A stretch of DNA of 64,000 bases from Austropuccinia psidii (taxonomy: Eukaryota; Basidiomycota; Pucciniomycetes; Pucciniales; Sphaerophragmiaceae). The stretch lies in assembly GCA_023105745.1 (NCBI GenBank), contig JALGQZ010000003.1, positions 48,564,196-48,628,195 of the forward strand, read 5' to 3'. Position 1 is the first letter of the stretch, and each line of letters begins with the position of its first letter. The notes beneath the pieces are model-generated. The model had not been told where the DNA came from. It was given only the letters and a program-made list of their open reading frames with translations, and made no database searches. Positions 38,261-49,608 of this stretch are shown one piece after another. The translations under genes were made by a program, and so were the position numbers.

Positions 38261-40448
38261 TGTAAGGTTTGTCTATGAAACTCTTGATAATAGTAGCAAA
38301 ATCAAGAGTACTATGACTGTCCTCAGTAGAAATATATAATATATTAAAATATTATAACCACAAATTTTAAATATGATTATTGAAATAATTATATAAAAAA
38401 AGAAATTTAATTATTATTATAAAAATATAATAATAAAAAATAATAATAATAATTATAATAAATTATAATTATTCTATTATTGTTATAGTCACTGACAGTT
38501 ATAACAATAAGAAGTGTAAAGCTCTTAATGAGGCAATTACATGTGGAAAATATGAATATTAACCACTTATAAATAATATTAATATCATTTATAAAAGAAT
38601 TAAACACACACTGTGCAGAAATAATTCTTATAGAATAAGAATTCTATATAAAAAAAATTAATACTAGATAAAAAATATAGAACTTTAGAGAAAAACTTAC
38701 TTACAATATTTATTTAATACAACAAGTCAAACAACAACAGTTATTATATTAAATAATAATTATAAGTTAAAAAAATGCCAAAAATCAATAATTTTAAAGA
38801 TAAAGCAACTTTTTATAATAAAAATTAAGATTAAAGAGTTTTTAAGAGGAATTTGTGGATTTTAAAAGATATTTAAGATGATTTAATTTTATATAATAAA
38901 ATATATTATTGGTGATTACGAAAATAATCTAAATTCTATGATTTCAATTCTTTAATTTTAATGAATAAAGAATAAAATAACTTTAGAATTACTTTAATAA
39001 TAAGATTTTATATTTAATAAAACTTTACCTGTTTAAATTTCTAATATGATTGGATTGATAATGAATGATGGACAAAAGCAATGATGAAAAGACTCTTTTT
39101 ATGTCTTCAGAGCAGCTCTCATGATTCATAATGAATATAGAGGGCGTTCTCAGGTCAAAAATGAAAAACCATACTTAAAAACAAAGTTGTTAACTTAAGG
39201 CAACTTGTTTTTAATTCCAATTTAAAGTTACCAGTGTTATTCTTAACTCCATGTAACTTTAATCCTCATTTAAACTAATTATTTTTAAGTTTTCAATATA
39301 AATAAACTTATCTATATTAAATTTCATCACATGAACAACTTAAAAATAGAGTTTCAAGCAGAAATCTCTTGAACTCAATTTTTAATTAATTTTTAAAGAG
39401 ATCATAATTTTCTTTGAGTTTAATTAAAAGAGTAAATTTCCAGGCTAATTACCCAGGAAATTTATTTAGAAAAGATACTTACAATTTAAATCATATATAG
39501 AAAATATTAAATTCTAAGCTGTGTGAAAATTTCAAGCAAATCCATTAAGATTTGGATTTTTAATGAATTTTTGAAGTTATTGCTATTTCTCCACGTAAAA
39601 TAGCAATACCAAACCTTAGCTTTTGATAAGGTTTTGATGCTTGTAACTTTAAAGTTTTAGGCTTATTTAAGGTTTTTAAGCTTGATTAAGCTTTGACAGT
39701 TCTTAAAACCTTGATTTCAAGCCTGCATATTGGGATTTACCCTTTGGCAGCTTGAAATTCCTGCCCAAATTGGGATAAAACCAGTTTAAACCTTAAGGTT
39801 GGATCAAAGTCTAATCTTAAAGTTTAAATAAGGTTGAAAATCCTCCAATACAGGTGGAAAACCTTAATTGCATCATTGCAGATCCAAAAAGTTGGGTACC
39901 CCAGCTCTATTTGGTCTTTTTCCTTTGTCCCACCTTTTTGCGTGGATTTTGCCCTTTTATTTATTTAAAGCCATACCATGGCTTTAAACCCTTTTAAATT
40001 GAGCTCACGCAGGATTTACATTCTGTATGGAAAATCCTTAGCCAATTCAGTAAATATACACCACACCTCAATTTTAACTAAAATTTTGGTAAGTTTGCAT
40101 TAACCTTATACAACTTTAAATTTAAGCTTATTTAAGCTTAAATTTAACAATTTTAAAAAAATGTTAAAAATGTTACATTAGTACTGTGAGATTCTTAAAT
40201 CTTCTAATAACACAAGAAATAAGTGTTTTTGGGTATAACACCTTATGGATGTACCCTAGGTCATTTTTGGTGTAGAATCCAAAAATGACATAATATTTAT
40301 AACTTTGTTTATCCAAATAAAAGTTATACTTATTTTTTGTTATTTTTTTTTTTGATTTCGGCCAAAACGTCTGTTTAAGACAAAATTAACTGTTTATAAA
40401 ATCATTTGTGGCCTTATGGGTATGTTATACATACCTCACAGGCTCACA
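38261..40448 (-). repeat. 3' LTR of element E
   Basis: The plus strand reads TGTAAGG...GGCTCACA. The adjoining TTCCCTACCACC (40449 onward) is the reverse complement of the polypurine tract GGTGGTAGGGAA. Bases 40449-40585 hold only untranslated sequence. Confidence 0.95.
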
Positions 40449-40585
40449 TTCCCTACCACCAAAAAAAAATTGTACCACAATTTTTCTTTTGTAGTATAAC
40501 CCCAAGTTTCTTTGGGGGGGTATAATCCACTGTTCAACCTCTCTAATTCTACTTTTAAGTATGTAAAGCACACTGTTCAAGCTTT

Positions 40586-43500
40586 TTATTGAGCAATTGG
40601 TCTTCTCTCATGTCTGAATCTTCTGAGAAACTTTTGGGAATCATGTATTTTGCTTTCTACAATCCACTCATCTTCATGTTGTGGATTTTTATACCTGACT
40701 AAGTATTCTCTTTCATTTTTTCCCCTAAGTCTTCTTTCTTTCAAGACTTTTAGTACCTTTTTCTCCTCACTTAGATCTAGTGGGGGTACTTCTAAGGGTG
40801 TTTCATTTCTTAAAGGAAATAATTCCTTGTCACTTGAAGTGTGATGCTTTACTAGACTGACAGGGAATGTTGGATGTTTATTTTCCAGTTCTCCTGACAG
40901 TTCTACTTGTACTGCATCTGTCCCACAAAGGGCTTTAATAATAAATGGTCCTGCAAAGGAATCTTTTGATATCTTTGGACCTTTAATATTATTAAAGTTC
41001 AAGGTTGAAACTAGTATTAAGTCCCCTACTTTGAATTCTGGGGTTTTATGACTTTTATCCCATTTCTGCTTAGCATATTCAAAGGCATCATTCATGCTTT
41101 GATTTGCATGATGTCTCACTTTATCAAGCAATAGCTTAAAGCTTGAAGCAGTTGGATGAATGTCAACCAGATCTTTCTTCAAAGTATCAATTGGAAGTTT
41201 GGGGTTCCATCCTTTTTCCAACATTGCAGGGGTCTTGCCTGTTGAAGCATGGATGGAGGTCTTTTAGGATAATTCCAATTCTGGTATAAGAGTACACCAA
41301 TCATGGGTAAAGCCATCAGAATCTTTAAGCTCCAGGCCATAAGCACAAAATCTTCTGATCATGTCCTCAAGGGTTTGAATCATTCTTTCTGCTAACCCAT
41401 CTGTTTGTGGATGGTATGCTGTTGAGAATGATAATTTTGTACCCAAAAGCTTATGTAAATTAGTCCATAAGGCTGATGCAAATTTTGGGTCTCTGTCACT
41501 AATGATGTTTTTAAAGAGACCAGTATGGGATATTACTCTATTCCAGATCAAAAGAGCTGTATCCATAGCTGTGTCATCTTTGTGACATGGTAAAAAGATT
41601 GGTGTTTTGCTATATCTGTCTACAATAACAAGACATGCATTGTAATGTTTATCACCTCCAGGTGGTAATGCAGTTACCCAATCCATGTGAACCACTTCCC
41701 ATGGGGTACTTGGTTCTTGGATATGGATCATAAGACCAAATCTTTTACCAGTAGCTTTATTGGCTTTCTGGCATCTATCACAACTATGACAGTGCTCAAT
41801 GACATCTTTTCTCCAAGATGGCCACCAGGCACATGTCTTAATTCTTTCCATTGTTCTGTCTTCAGACAGATGTCCAGAATAAATGTTATAATGGCATTCT
41901 AGTAGTATTGTGTTAATCAACATTCTACTACATAGGACCATGACACATGTGTGTTTAGATCTATGATATAGTATACCATCAAACAAATGGAATCTTCCAT
42001 TATCATAAGATGTTTTCCAAATATCATCCAGAGAATTAGCCAATGCTGCATCTTTGCAATCTTTGTCAAGTAGAGCAGTAAGTATATGGCAATTTTTATA
42101 TTGCTTATAGCTTTCTCTAACTTCCTCAAAGAATTCTGTTCCCACATCTGTGATGTTAATTCCTTCAATTAGGATTTGAGCTTCTGCACTTGTAGGAACA
42201 TAGGCAGGATTTTCAGGTTTATTGGGTAATGCCCATCTACTTAAGCCATCAGCAGTCTTGTGAATATTTCCAGCTTTATGTATTATGGTCATATTGCCTC
42301 TATACTCCTGTAAAGAAATCTGCCATTATAACATGTGTCTGTTTGGAGTTTTCATGTTAAGTGATTTTACTGTGTTACAATCAGTAATTACTTCAAACAC
42401 ACTACCATCAAGATAGTAATGAAGTTTTTCCAGAGCCCAAACAAGGCAAAGGCACTCCATTTGGCTAGCTCCATATCTGGCCTCAGTAGGTTTAATTTGT
42501 CTTGAAATAAAACAAATTTGATGTTCATAAGGCTTGTCATTGACAATTTGAAGTTGATGAAGAGCAGCTCCTAGACCTTCACCACATGCATCCATATACA
42601 GCTTGAAAGGAAGTTTCCAGTCTGGCATGAGTAATAATGGTGCATTGGTCAAGGCATACTTGATTTTATCATATGCTTGAATTCTCTCCTGAGTCATTTC
42701 AAAAACAGTTTGTTGATCACAAATTCTGTAAAATGATCTGGCATGGATTGCAAAATCTTTAAGATGTTTCCTGTAATAACTGCCAAACCCTAAGAAAGAC
42801 ATCATTTCTTTTTTGTTCTGGGGCATTTTTTTCAGTAAAACTGCAGCCACTTTGTTCTTATCAACACCAAGGCTTAGTCCTGAGACTACATGTCCTAGAG
42901 CTTTTAACTCATGAAACCCAAAATTACATTTTTTAAGAGAAATTTTCATGTTCACTTGTAGAATTTTCTTAAGTACTAATGAAAGTCTCTCTAAATGTAA
43001 TTGCCAGGTTTCTGAACAAATAATAATGTCATCAATATAAATGATCAACCATCCCTCTGATAATTCATGTGGGAAGATAGTATTCATCATTCTTTGGTAA
43101 TGAGAGGGTGCATTTTTAATACCAAAAGGCATCCTCAAATATTCATAAATACCACAATGAGAAATTATTCTCAATAATTTTCTAGCATGAGGTGTCAAAA
43201 CATTCTGGTGAAAGCCTTTTAGAGCATCCATGGAAGTAATGAATCTTGCTTTGGATAATTGAGTAAAAGTCTCATGAATTCTAGGGATTGGATACCTGTC
43301 TGGGATAGTATAGGTATTCAGTGCTATAAAATCACCAACCATCCTTGACTTATCATTATGCCAAGTAATGATTACTGGAGTTGTGACTTCTACCTCCTCA
43401 TTGTGTCCAACATTTCTAAGAACTCCAAGTTTCATTAGTTCATTAATATAATTTTCTAATTCTTCTCTAACACTAGGGCTAGCTGGGTAAGCTGGTCTTC

Positions 43501-45713
43501 TTAATAGTGGCGGATAAGGCCTTTCCACATTAAGCATAATGTCCACCTCATGGCCTTTTATAGCCCCAAGTGGTTCATTATCTGAAGCAAAGGCTTCCCT
43601 GTATTGAAATAAAATTTCAATAAGTTCTTCCTTCATTTCCAGTGTTAATTCAGGACTAATTTGTGCTTCATTTAATTGATTTGACCCAAATTTTTCCTTA
43701 TTAACATTTTTTACTTGTTTAATGACAGTAATTTCTCTTTTTTCTAGAGGAAAAGCAAATTTTTGTCTTTTATTTTCCCCTATAGTGAAATACGTGTCTT
43801 TATGATTATTAATATCAATACCATAAATATTGAGATAATCATTCCCAAGTATAAAGTGTTGTGAAGTACAATTATTCATAACAACAATTTCAACTTTCAG
43901 TCTTATACTTCCTGCTGGATGAGGAAATATGATTGCTGCTTCAAATATACCCAAGGGGTGCATATTTTGGCCAGCACTGCTGAATGGTATACCTTAAATT
44001 GGCATTAATTTGTCTTGCCAATTGGTATAAATTTTGTCAAGATAATCTTTTCCAACACAAGTGCAAAAAGCACCTGAGTCAAGATGTATCTTGGCTTCTG
44101 TGTTATTGATCACAATATTAGTGATACAAGATGACCCAGCTGTATAAACTTTACCTCTGGCAGGTTTGGATTTTTGCATTTTGGCATCTTGCACATGTAT
44201 GAGATCCATACATTCATCACTGTACTGTAGTAAGTGAGTATGTACCTCAGTGACTTCAAAAGAGACATTAATATTTCCTATACCAAGTTCTTCTGATACC
44301 TCTTCTTCTTCTGAAGGCTCAGAATCACTTTCATATAAAGGTACATCAGTTTCTTTTGTGTCTTCCACTTTTTAAACATTTATCTCATTGACTCTTGTCT
44401 TTTTTGGACAAGTGTTTGCCAAATGAGATGTGCTTCCACATTTATGACATTTCAAAGGAGGTCTGTCATGTGGTTTATTTGGTTTTGAAATTGGTTTCCC
44501 ACTAGTCTTGTTGTCTATTGGGGTTTTAGACAAATTTCTTCCAATTTTTTTCTAGTAGTGATGTCCTCCATAGCATTGATATAATCTTCTGTAGAGCAAG
44601 GCTCAATACATCTGCTTCTTATAGCATGCTCAAGGTCACCACCACATTTTCTTAATATCCTTTTATGTACCATTGTTTCAGACATATCAGGATGAAGGGA
44701 AGTTAACCTATCCTTCTGTTTAAGAAACCAAGTCATGGGCCTGTCCCTTTCAATATTAAAAATGACTTCTTCAAAAGAATTTTCCATTCTAAATCTCCAG
44801 GAATCATTTGCCCATTTGGATATAATTTTTTCTTTCCACCAAGGCCAAGAATGTTTACCATGGTCTTGTCTCATTTTATAATACCATTTCTTCGCTAATT
44901 TGGTAAATAATGAGTGTAATCTGGCACTTATGTATTCATCTGGATGTTAAAGTCTTCTTTGAACATATCAATTGTTTTCATAAATTCCATATGATTATAT
45001 TCTCCTTCACCACTGAAGGTTGGCCATTCCTCTAATCTTGGAATTTCCTTAAAATTGCAAGCAGTTTCCACATCATGACTTCAAACTGTATGATTTAAAT
45101 CATTATTCAAGTTAAGAGCATTTCTGTCAAGAATTGGTGTGGATTGCCTTGGCAATTCATTTTTTAGTGATATATTATTAATACTTGATTGAATGTCTTC
45201 TTTCAATTCAAGTCTTGCTTTATCACTTTTTTCCAATTGTTCTTGAAAAAGAGATGCATTGTGACCAGTAGAATTTTCCAAGTTTTGAACTTGTATTTTC
45301 AATTCTCTTAACTGTCCAGTTATAAAAGAAATTGAGTTCTCATCTGGTTGATTGAGTAAGGTAACTTTATACTCAAGCCTTTCACAAATTTGCGTCAAAG
45401 ACACAATATTTTCTTTATTAACATTTTCAAGGCCAATAATAGTCTTTTTTTGTTCTTTCATTTTCAATATCTCATTACCCAACTTCTGTTGGACATAATC
45501 AAATGCTTTAAATTTTGCCATAATTTCTTTATTACAAGATTCAAAGTGAGTTACAAGTTTTACAAGATCTATTTCTTTGGAAAAGATTGATTCAATCTTT
45601 CCTCCTCCTTGTTTTTTAATTCCATCAAGGTTCTTGCCATATTGAACACATTGTCCATCACTGTCTTTTCCTTCTTTGGGATTCTGTAATTCTGAGGGTA
45701 AGGCTTGTTCCAC
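40586..45713 (-). pseudogene. Element E gag-pol
   Basis: Read leftward: coiled-coil-like segment (45713-45081); Gag capsid (FSGEGEYNHMEF ~45020; 44874-44515); CCHC knuckle CHKCGSTSHLANTC (~44450-44400); protease DSGAFCTCVG (~44075); reverse transcriptase with intact YIDD (~43040) and RNase H (43963-42326); integrase with HHCC motif, D, D and intact DGLAERM (42292-41264); basic tail and chromodomain (41224-40586). Lesions: TGA at 45083-45081, one-base deletion near 44947, extra A in the A7 run near 44552, TAA near 44375 and near 43995, TAA near 42328, frameshift near 41270. Apart from these it matches D and C closely along its length. The catalytic residues I can see are the family consensus. 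Confidence 0.92.
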
Positions 45714-46514
45714 TTGGGCTTTTCCTTTCCCTTTGCCTTTTGCTTGCCCTTCTGGTTGGTTTTGGGGGCTTGCTTAGGCTTGTTTGGCACTTTTTGAGGC
45801 GGAGTTTTGCTGGTGGATGCTTTGGGAGCTTCCACTGGGCTGGTTTCCTTGCCTTGGGCCAACTTCTTCTTCTGATCCTCTGATAACATGCTTTGGTTTT
45901 TCAACCAAGCTTTTATCTGTTGGACTTGTCCTTTGACAGACATGGGTGTCCAACCCATCAGAAGGTCCTCTGTCTTTTCTGGTCCCATGAACTTCTTCAC
46001 TTGAAGATACGAGTTCATGGTGCCTATCCAAAGACTTGGGAGAAGTTCCCACTCTTGTTGTTTTGACGCCAAGAACCAGTTCTTCCATTGAGATTGATAA
46101 ATTTCCACAGCTTCCTGTTGGAAATGGTTCAGGTCTAAAAGCAATAGCAGTTATGTCAGCTTCTGGACTCTCAATAAGAGGTTCAAAGGTGCTGGCTAAC
46201 CTTTGGGAACTGGTGGAAGTTCTGGCATCCTCCATTTGTGCCTCTCCTCTGGGAAGACATTCTTGCCTTTTGGATTTGTGGCTGGAATGTCCTGGTCCAG
46301 ATCCATTTGATTGGATGGAGTAGTTACTTCCACTTCTAGTAGGAGTCATTTCATGTCAATTTTAATAAAAAATAGAGTAAAATTGAATTGAATTCACCTG
46401 CAGGACCTTTAAAGGGCTCTTTGGTTATCAAACCCCTTGGTGGTGGGCTGGTTTGAATTTCAATACTGGACTCTGAGGTTTCAGAGTCTGAAGAGTTTTC
46501 TCTGATGGAAGCCA
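45569..46514 (-). CDS. Element E ORF1 (leader exon plus body)
   Basis: The leader exon 46514-46398 (TCTCTAG before, GTGAATTC after; 117 nt as in C) encodes an acidic serine-rich peptide (ESSIEIQTSPPP). The intron 46397-46135 contains a CTGAC branch-like site and ends GCTTTTAG. The body 46134-45569 joins in frame: LNHFQQEAVEIYQSQWKNW, LWIGTMNSYLQVKKFMG, LLMGW, KAWLKNQSMLS, basic KGKQKAKGKEK, PQNYRIPKKEK, MARTLMELKNKEEER and a stop at 45569. This is the best preserved copy. The intron holds ATG 46349 (MTPTRSGSNYS), whose frame stays open to 45774 and is the gag-pol frame, so retaining the intron would translate a different protein. Function is unknown. Confidence 0.65.
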
Positions 46515-47040
46515 CTAGAGAAAAAAAAATATAAGTTATTTTATCAAATAATAAAAATAACTTATAAACTCAACTTATTAAATAAAGCTGTTTTAATGTA
46601 ATTTTATGGCAAATTACGTCAAAAATAAAGAAAAATGTTTTTAGTAAAGATTTTTAATTTTTTCTTAATTTTTTTATTTGATTCATTATTTTCTTTAAAG
46701 AAATAATAATTATGCAATTAACAAGTTAATCAATCAAAATTGTATTATTATTCACTTTATACTAGGATAGCTCAAAGAATAAATTTCAAGTCTGTGATGT
46801 GAAAAAGCCACTAGTTAGACAAAAGAAATTAATTCCAAGTCACTCAATAGTATATTGTTTCAAACAATATTCTTAAGAAAAAATAACTTTATTAATATTA
46901 TAATTATTTATAAGGGATAAGTCCCAAAAAAGCCAATATTAAGATAAATATGGCAATTTTATGTCAAAGAACAGTAAGATAAGGTCTAGAATATGATTTA
47001 TGTCCCAAAAATTGGTTAAAATCACGGCCGGGCCCTCAAA

Positions 47041-49228
47041 TGTAAGGTTTGTCTATGAAACTCTTGATAATAGTAGCAAAATCAAGAGTACTATGACTGT
47101 CCTCAGTAGAAATATATAATATATTAAAATATTACAACCACAAATTTTAAATATGATTATTAAAATAATTATATAAAAAAATAAATTTAATTGTTATTAT
47201 AAAAATATAATAATAAAAAATAATTATAATAATTATAATAAATTATAATTATTCTATTATTGTTATAGTCACTGACAGTAATAACAATAAGAAGTGTAAA
47301 GCTCTTGATGCGGCAATTACATGTGGAAAATATGGATATTAACCACTTATAAACAATATAAATATTATTTATAAAAGAATTAAACACACACTTTGCAGAA
47401 ATAATTCTTATAGAATAAAAATTCTATATAAAAAAAACTAATACTAGATAAAAAAATATAAAACTTTAGAGAAAAACTTACTTGTAATATTTATTTAATA
47501 CAACAAGTCCAACAACAACAGTTATTATATTAAATAATAATTATAAGTTTAAAACACACCAAAAATCAATATTTTAAAGATAAAACAACTTTTTATAATA
47601 AAAATTAAGATTAAAGCGTTTTTAAGAGGAATTTGTGGATTTTAAAAGATATTTAAGATGATTTAATTTTATATAATAAAATATATTATTGGTGATTACA
47701 ACAATAATCTAAATTCTATGATTTCAATTCTTCAATTTTAATTAATAAAGAATAAAATAACTTAAGAATTACTTTAATAATAAGATTTTATATTTAATAA
47801 AACTTTACCTGCTTAAATTTCTAATATGATTGGATTGATAATGAATGATGGACAAAAACAGTGATGAAAAGACTCTTTTTATGTCTTCAGAGCAGCTCTC
47901 ATGATTCATAATGAATATAGAGGGCGTGCTCAGGTCAAAACTGAAAAACCATACTTAAAAACAAAGTTCTTAACTTAAGGCAACTTGTTTTTGATTCCAA
48001 TTGAAAGTTACCAGTGTTATTCTTAACTCCATGTAACTTTAATCCTCATTTAAACTAATTATTTTTAAGTTTTCAATATAGATAAACTTATTTATATTAA
48101 CGTTCATCACATGAACAACTTAAAAATAGAGTTTCAAGCAGAAATCTCTTAAACTCAATTTTTAATTAATTTTTAAAGAAATCATAATTTTCTTTGAGTC
48201 TAATTAAAAGAGTAAACTTCCAGGCTAATTACCCAGGAAATTTATTTAGAAAAGATACTTAAAATTCAATTTATATATAGATAATATTAAATTCTAAGCT
48301 GTGTGAAATTTTCAAGCAAATCCATTAAGATTTGGATTTTTAATGAATTTTTGAAGTTATTGCTATTTCTCCACATAAAATAGCAATACCAAACCTTAGC
48401 TTTTGATAAGACTTTGATTCTTGTAACTTTAAAGTTTTAGGCTTATTTAAGGTTTTTAAGCTTGATTAAGCTTTGACAGTTCTTAAAACCTTGATTTCAA
48501 GCCTGCATATTGGGATTTACCCTTTGGCAGCTTGAAATTCCTGTCCAAATTGGGATAAAACCAGTTTAAACCTTAAGGTTGGATCAAAGTCTAATCTTGA
48601 AGCTTAAATAAGGTTGAAAATCCTCTAATACAGGTGGAAAACCTTAATTTAATCATTGCAGATCCAAAAAGTTGGGTACCCCAGCTCTATTTGGTCTTTT
48701 TCCTTTGTCCCACCTTTTTGCGTGTATTTTGCCCTTTTATTTATTTAATGCCATACCATGGCTTTAAACCCTTTTAAATTGAGCTCACGCAGGATTTATA
48801 TTCTGTATGGCAAATCCTTAGCCAATTCAGTAAATATACACCACACCTCAATTTTAACTAAAATTTTGGTAAGTTTGCATTAACCTTATGCAACTTTAAA
48901 GTTAAGCTTATTTAAGCTTAAATATAACAATTTTAAAAAAATGTTAAAAATTTTACATTAGTACTGTTAGATTCTTAAATCTTCTAATAACACAAGAAAT
49001 AAGTGTTTTTGGGTATAACACCTTATGGATGTACCCTAGGTCATTTTTGGTGTAGAATCCAAAAATGAAATATTATATATAACTTTGTTTATCCAAAAAA
49101 AAGTTATACTTATTTTTTGTTATTTTTTATTTTGATTTCAACTAAAAAGTCTGTTTAAGACAAAATTAACTGTTTATAAAATCATTTGTGGCCTTATGGG
49201 TACGTTATACATACCTCAAAGGCTCACA
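47041..49228 (-). repeat. 5' LTR of element E
   Basis: The plus strand starts TGTAAGG and ends GGCTCACA, followed by CCCTG. The bases just left of 47041 are the reverse complement of primer-binding site TGAGGGCCCGGCCGTG. Bases 46515-47023 are AT-rich leader with no gene. Confidence 0.95.
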
Positions 49229-49608
49229 CCCTGTCTTGCAAAGACAAGGTCAAAAAGATAAAGAATTGGTTGAAGAACCAAAGTCTTTTATCCATAGACC
49301 AGAAGAAGGAGCTGGAAATGACTCCAGCTTTGGAGACAGAGGCCCCAGTGCCGTCTACCAGCTCTAAACCAGCTCCAGAAGTATCCAAAGAAAAGCCCAA
49401 AGGACCTCAGAAGAAGCAGAGAGGTCCCAAGAGCCATCAAGGCAAGGGCAAAGGCAAAGCAAGTTGGCACAGACCTTACCCACAAGGGTACAGGATCCCC
49501 AAATTGGAGCCTTCAGCAGTGGACAGTGTGTTCAACATGGCCAGAACTCTCATGGAATTCACAGCCAAGGAACAAGAAAGGATGAACAGAACTTTTCCGC
49601 ACAAATAA

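Larger units (their letters stand above)
38261..49228 (-). mobile_element. Chromovirus E, minus strand, inside D
   Basis: A complete 10,968 bp Ty3-type element with perfect duplication CCCTG at 38256-38260 and 49229-49233. It belongs to the same family as C. Both LTRs are 2188 bp. A hand comparison of about the first 370 bp found 13 differences. It landed in the ORF1 body of D, at a GWSPL codon stretch. ORF1 is intact, but gag-pol carries several stops and frameshifts. Confidence 0.95.
36206..49608 (+). pseudogene. Element D ORF1, interrupted by an intron insertion and by element E
   Basis: Leader exon 36206-36364 (before GTGTGT) encodes an acidic stretch (ESEDSIEVQ) like that of C and E, with one TGA upstream of it. 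The inferred intron is 36365-38066 (acceptor ATATTTCCAG). The body is 38067-38260 and, after E and its CCCTG duplication, 49234-49608. The joined body is open: LNHFQVAAIEIY, LWQGAMNSYLHI, LLGGW, a basic KGKGKASWHR middle, PQGYRIPK, and MARTLMEF before TAA 49608. It corresponds residue by residue to ORF1 of E and more distantly to B. The gag-pol frame follows at -1. The intron holds ATG 36416 opening MVHTRNGSNYS. Confidence 0.65.

Noticed and set aside
40586..45713. Coding lesions of E as proof that it was mobilised in trans while already dead
   Set aside because: Its LTRs already differ by roughly 3% in the part I compared, enough time for about that many stops and indels to arise after insertion.
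46249..46349. Short intron GTTAGC (46200) to TTTTAG (46135) in E linking ATG 46349 to ORF1
   Set aside because: Its length (66 nt) keeps the gag-pol frame rather than entering ORF1; the leader-exon donor at 46397 fits ORF1 in phase instead.
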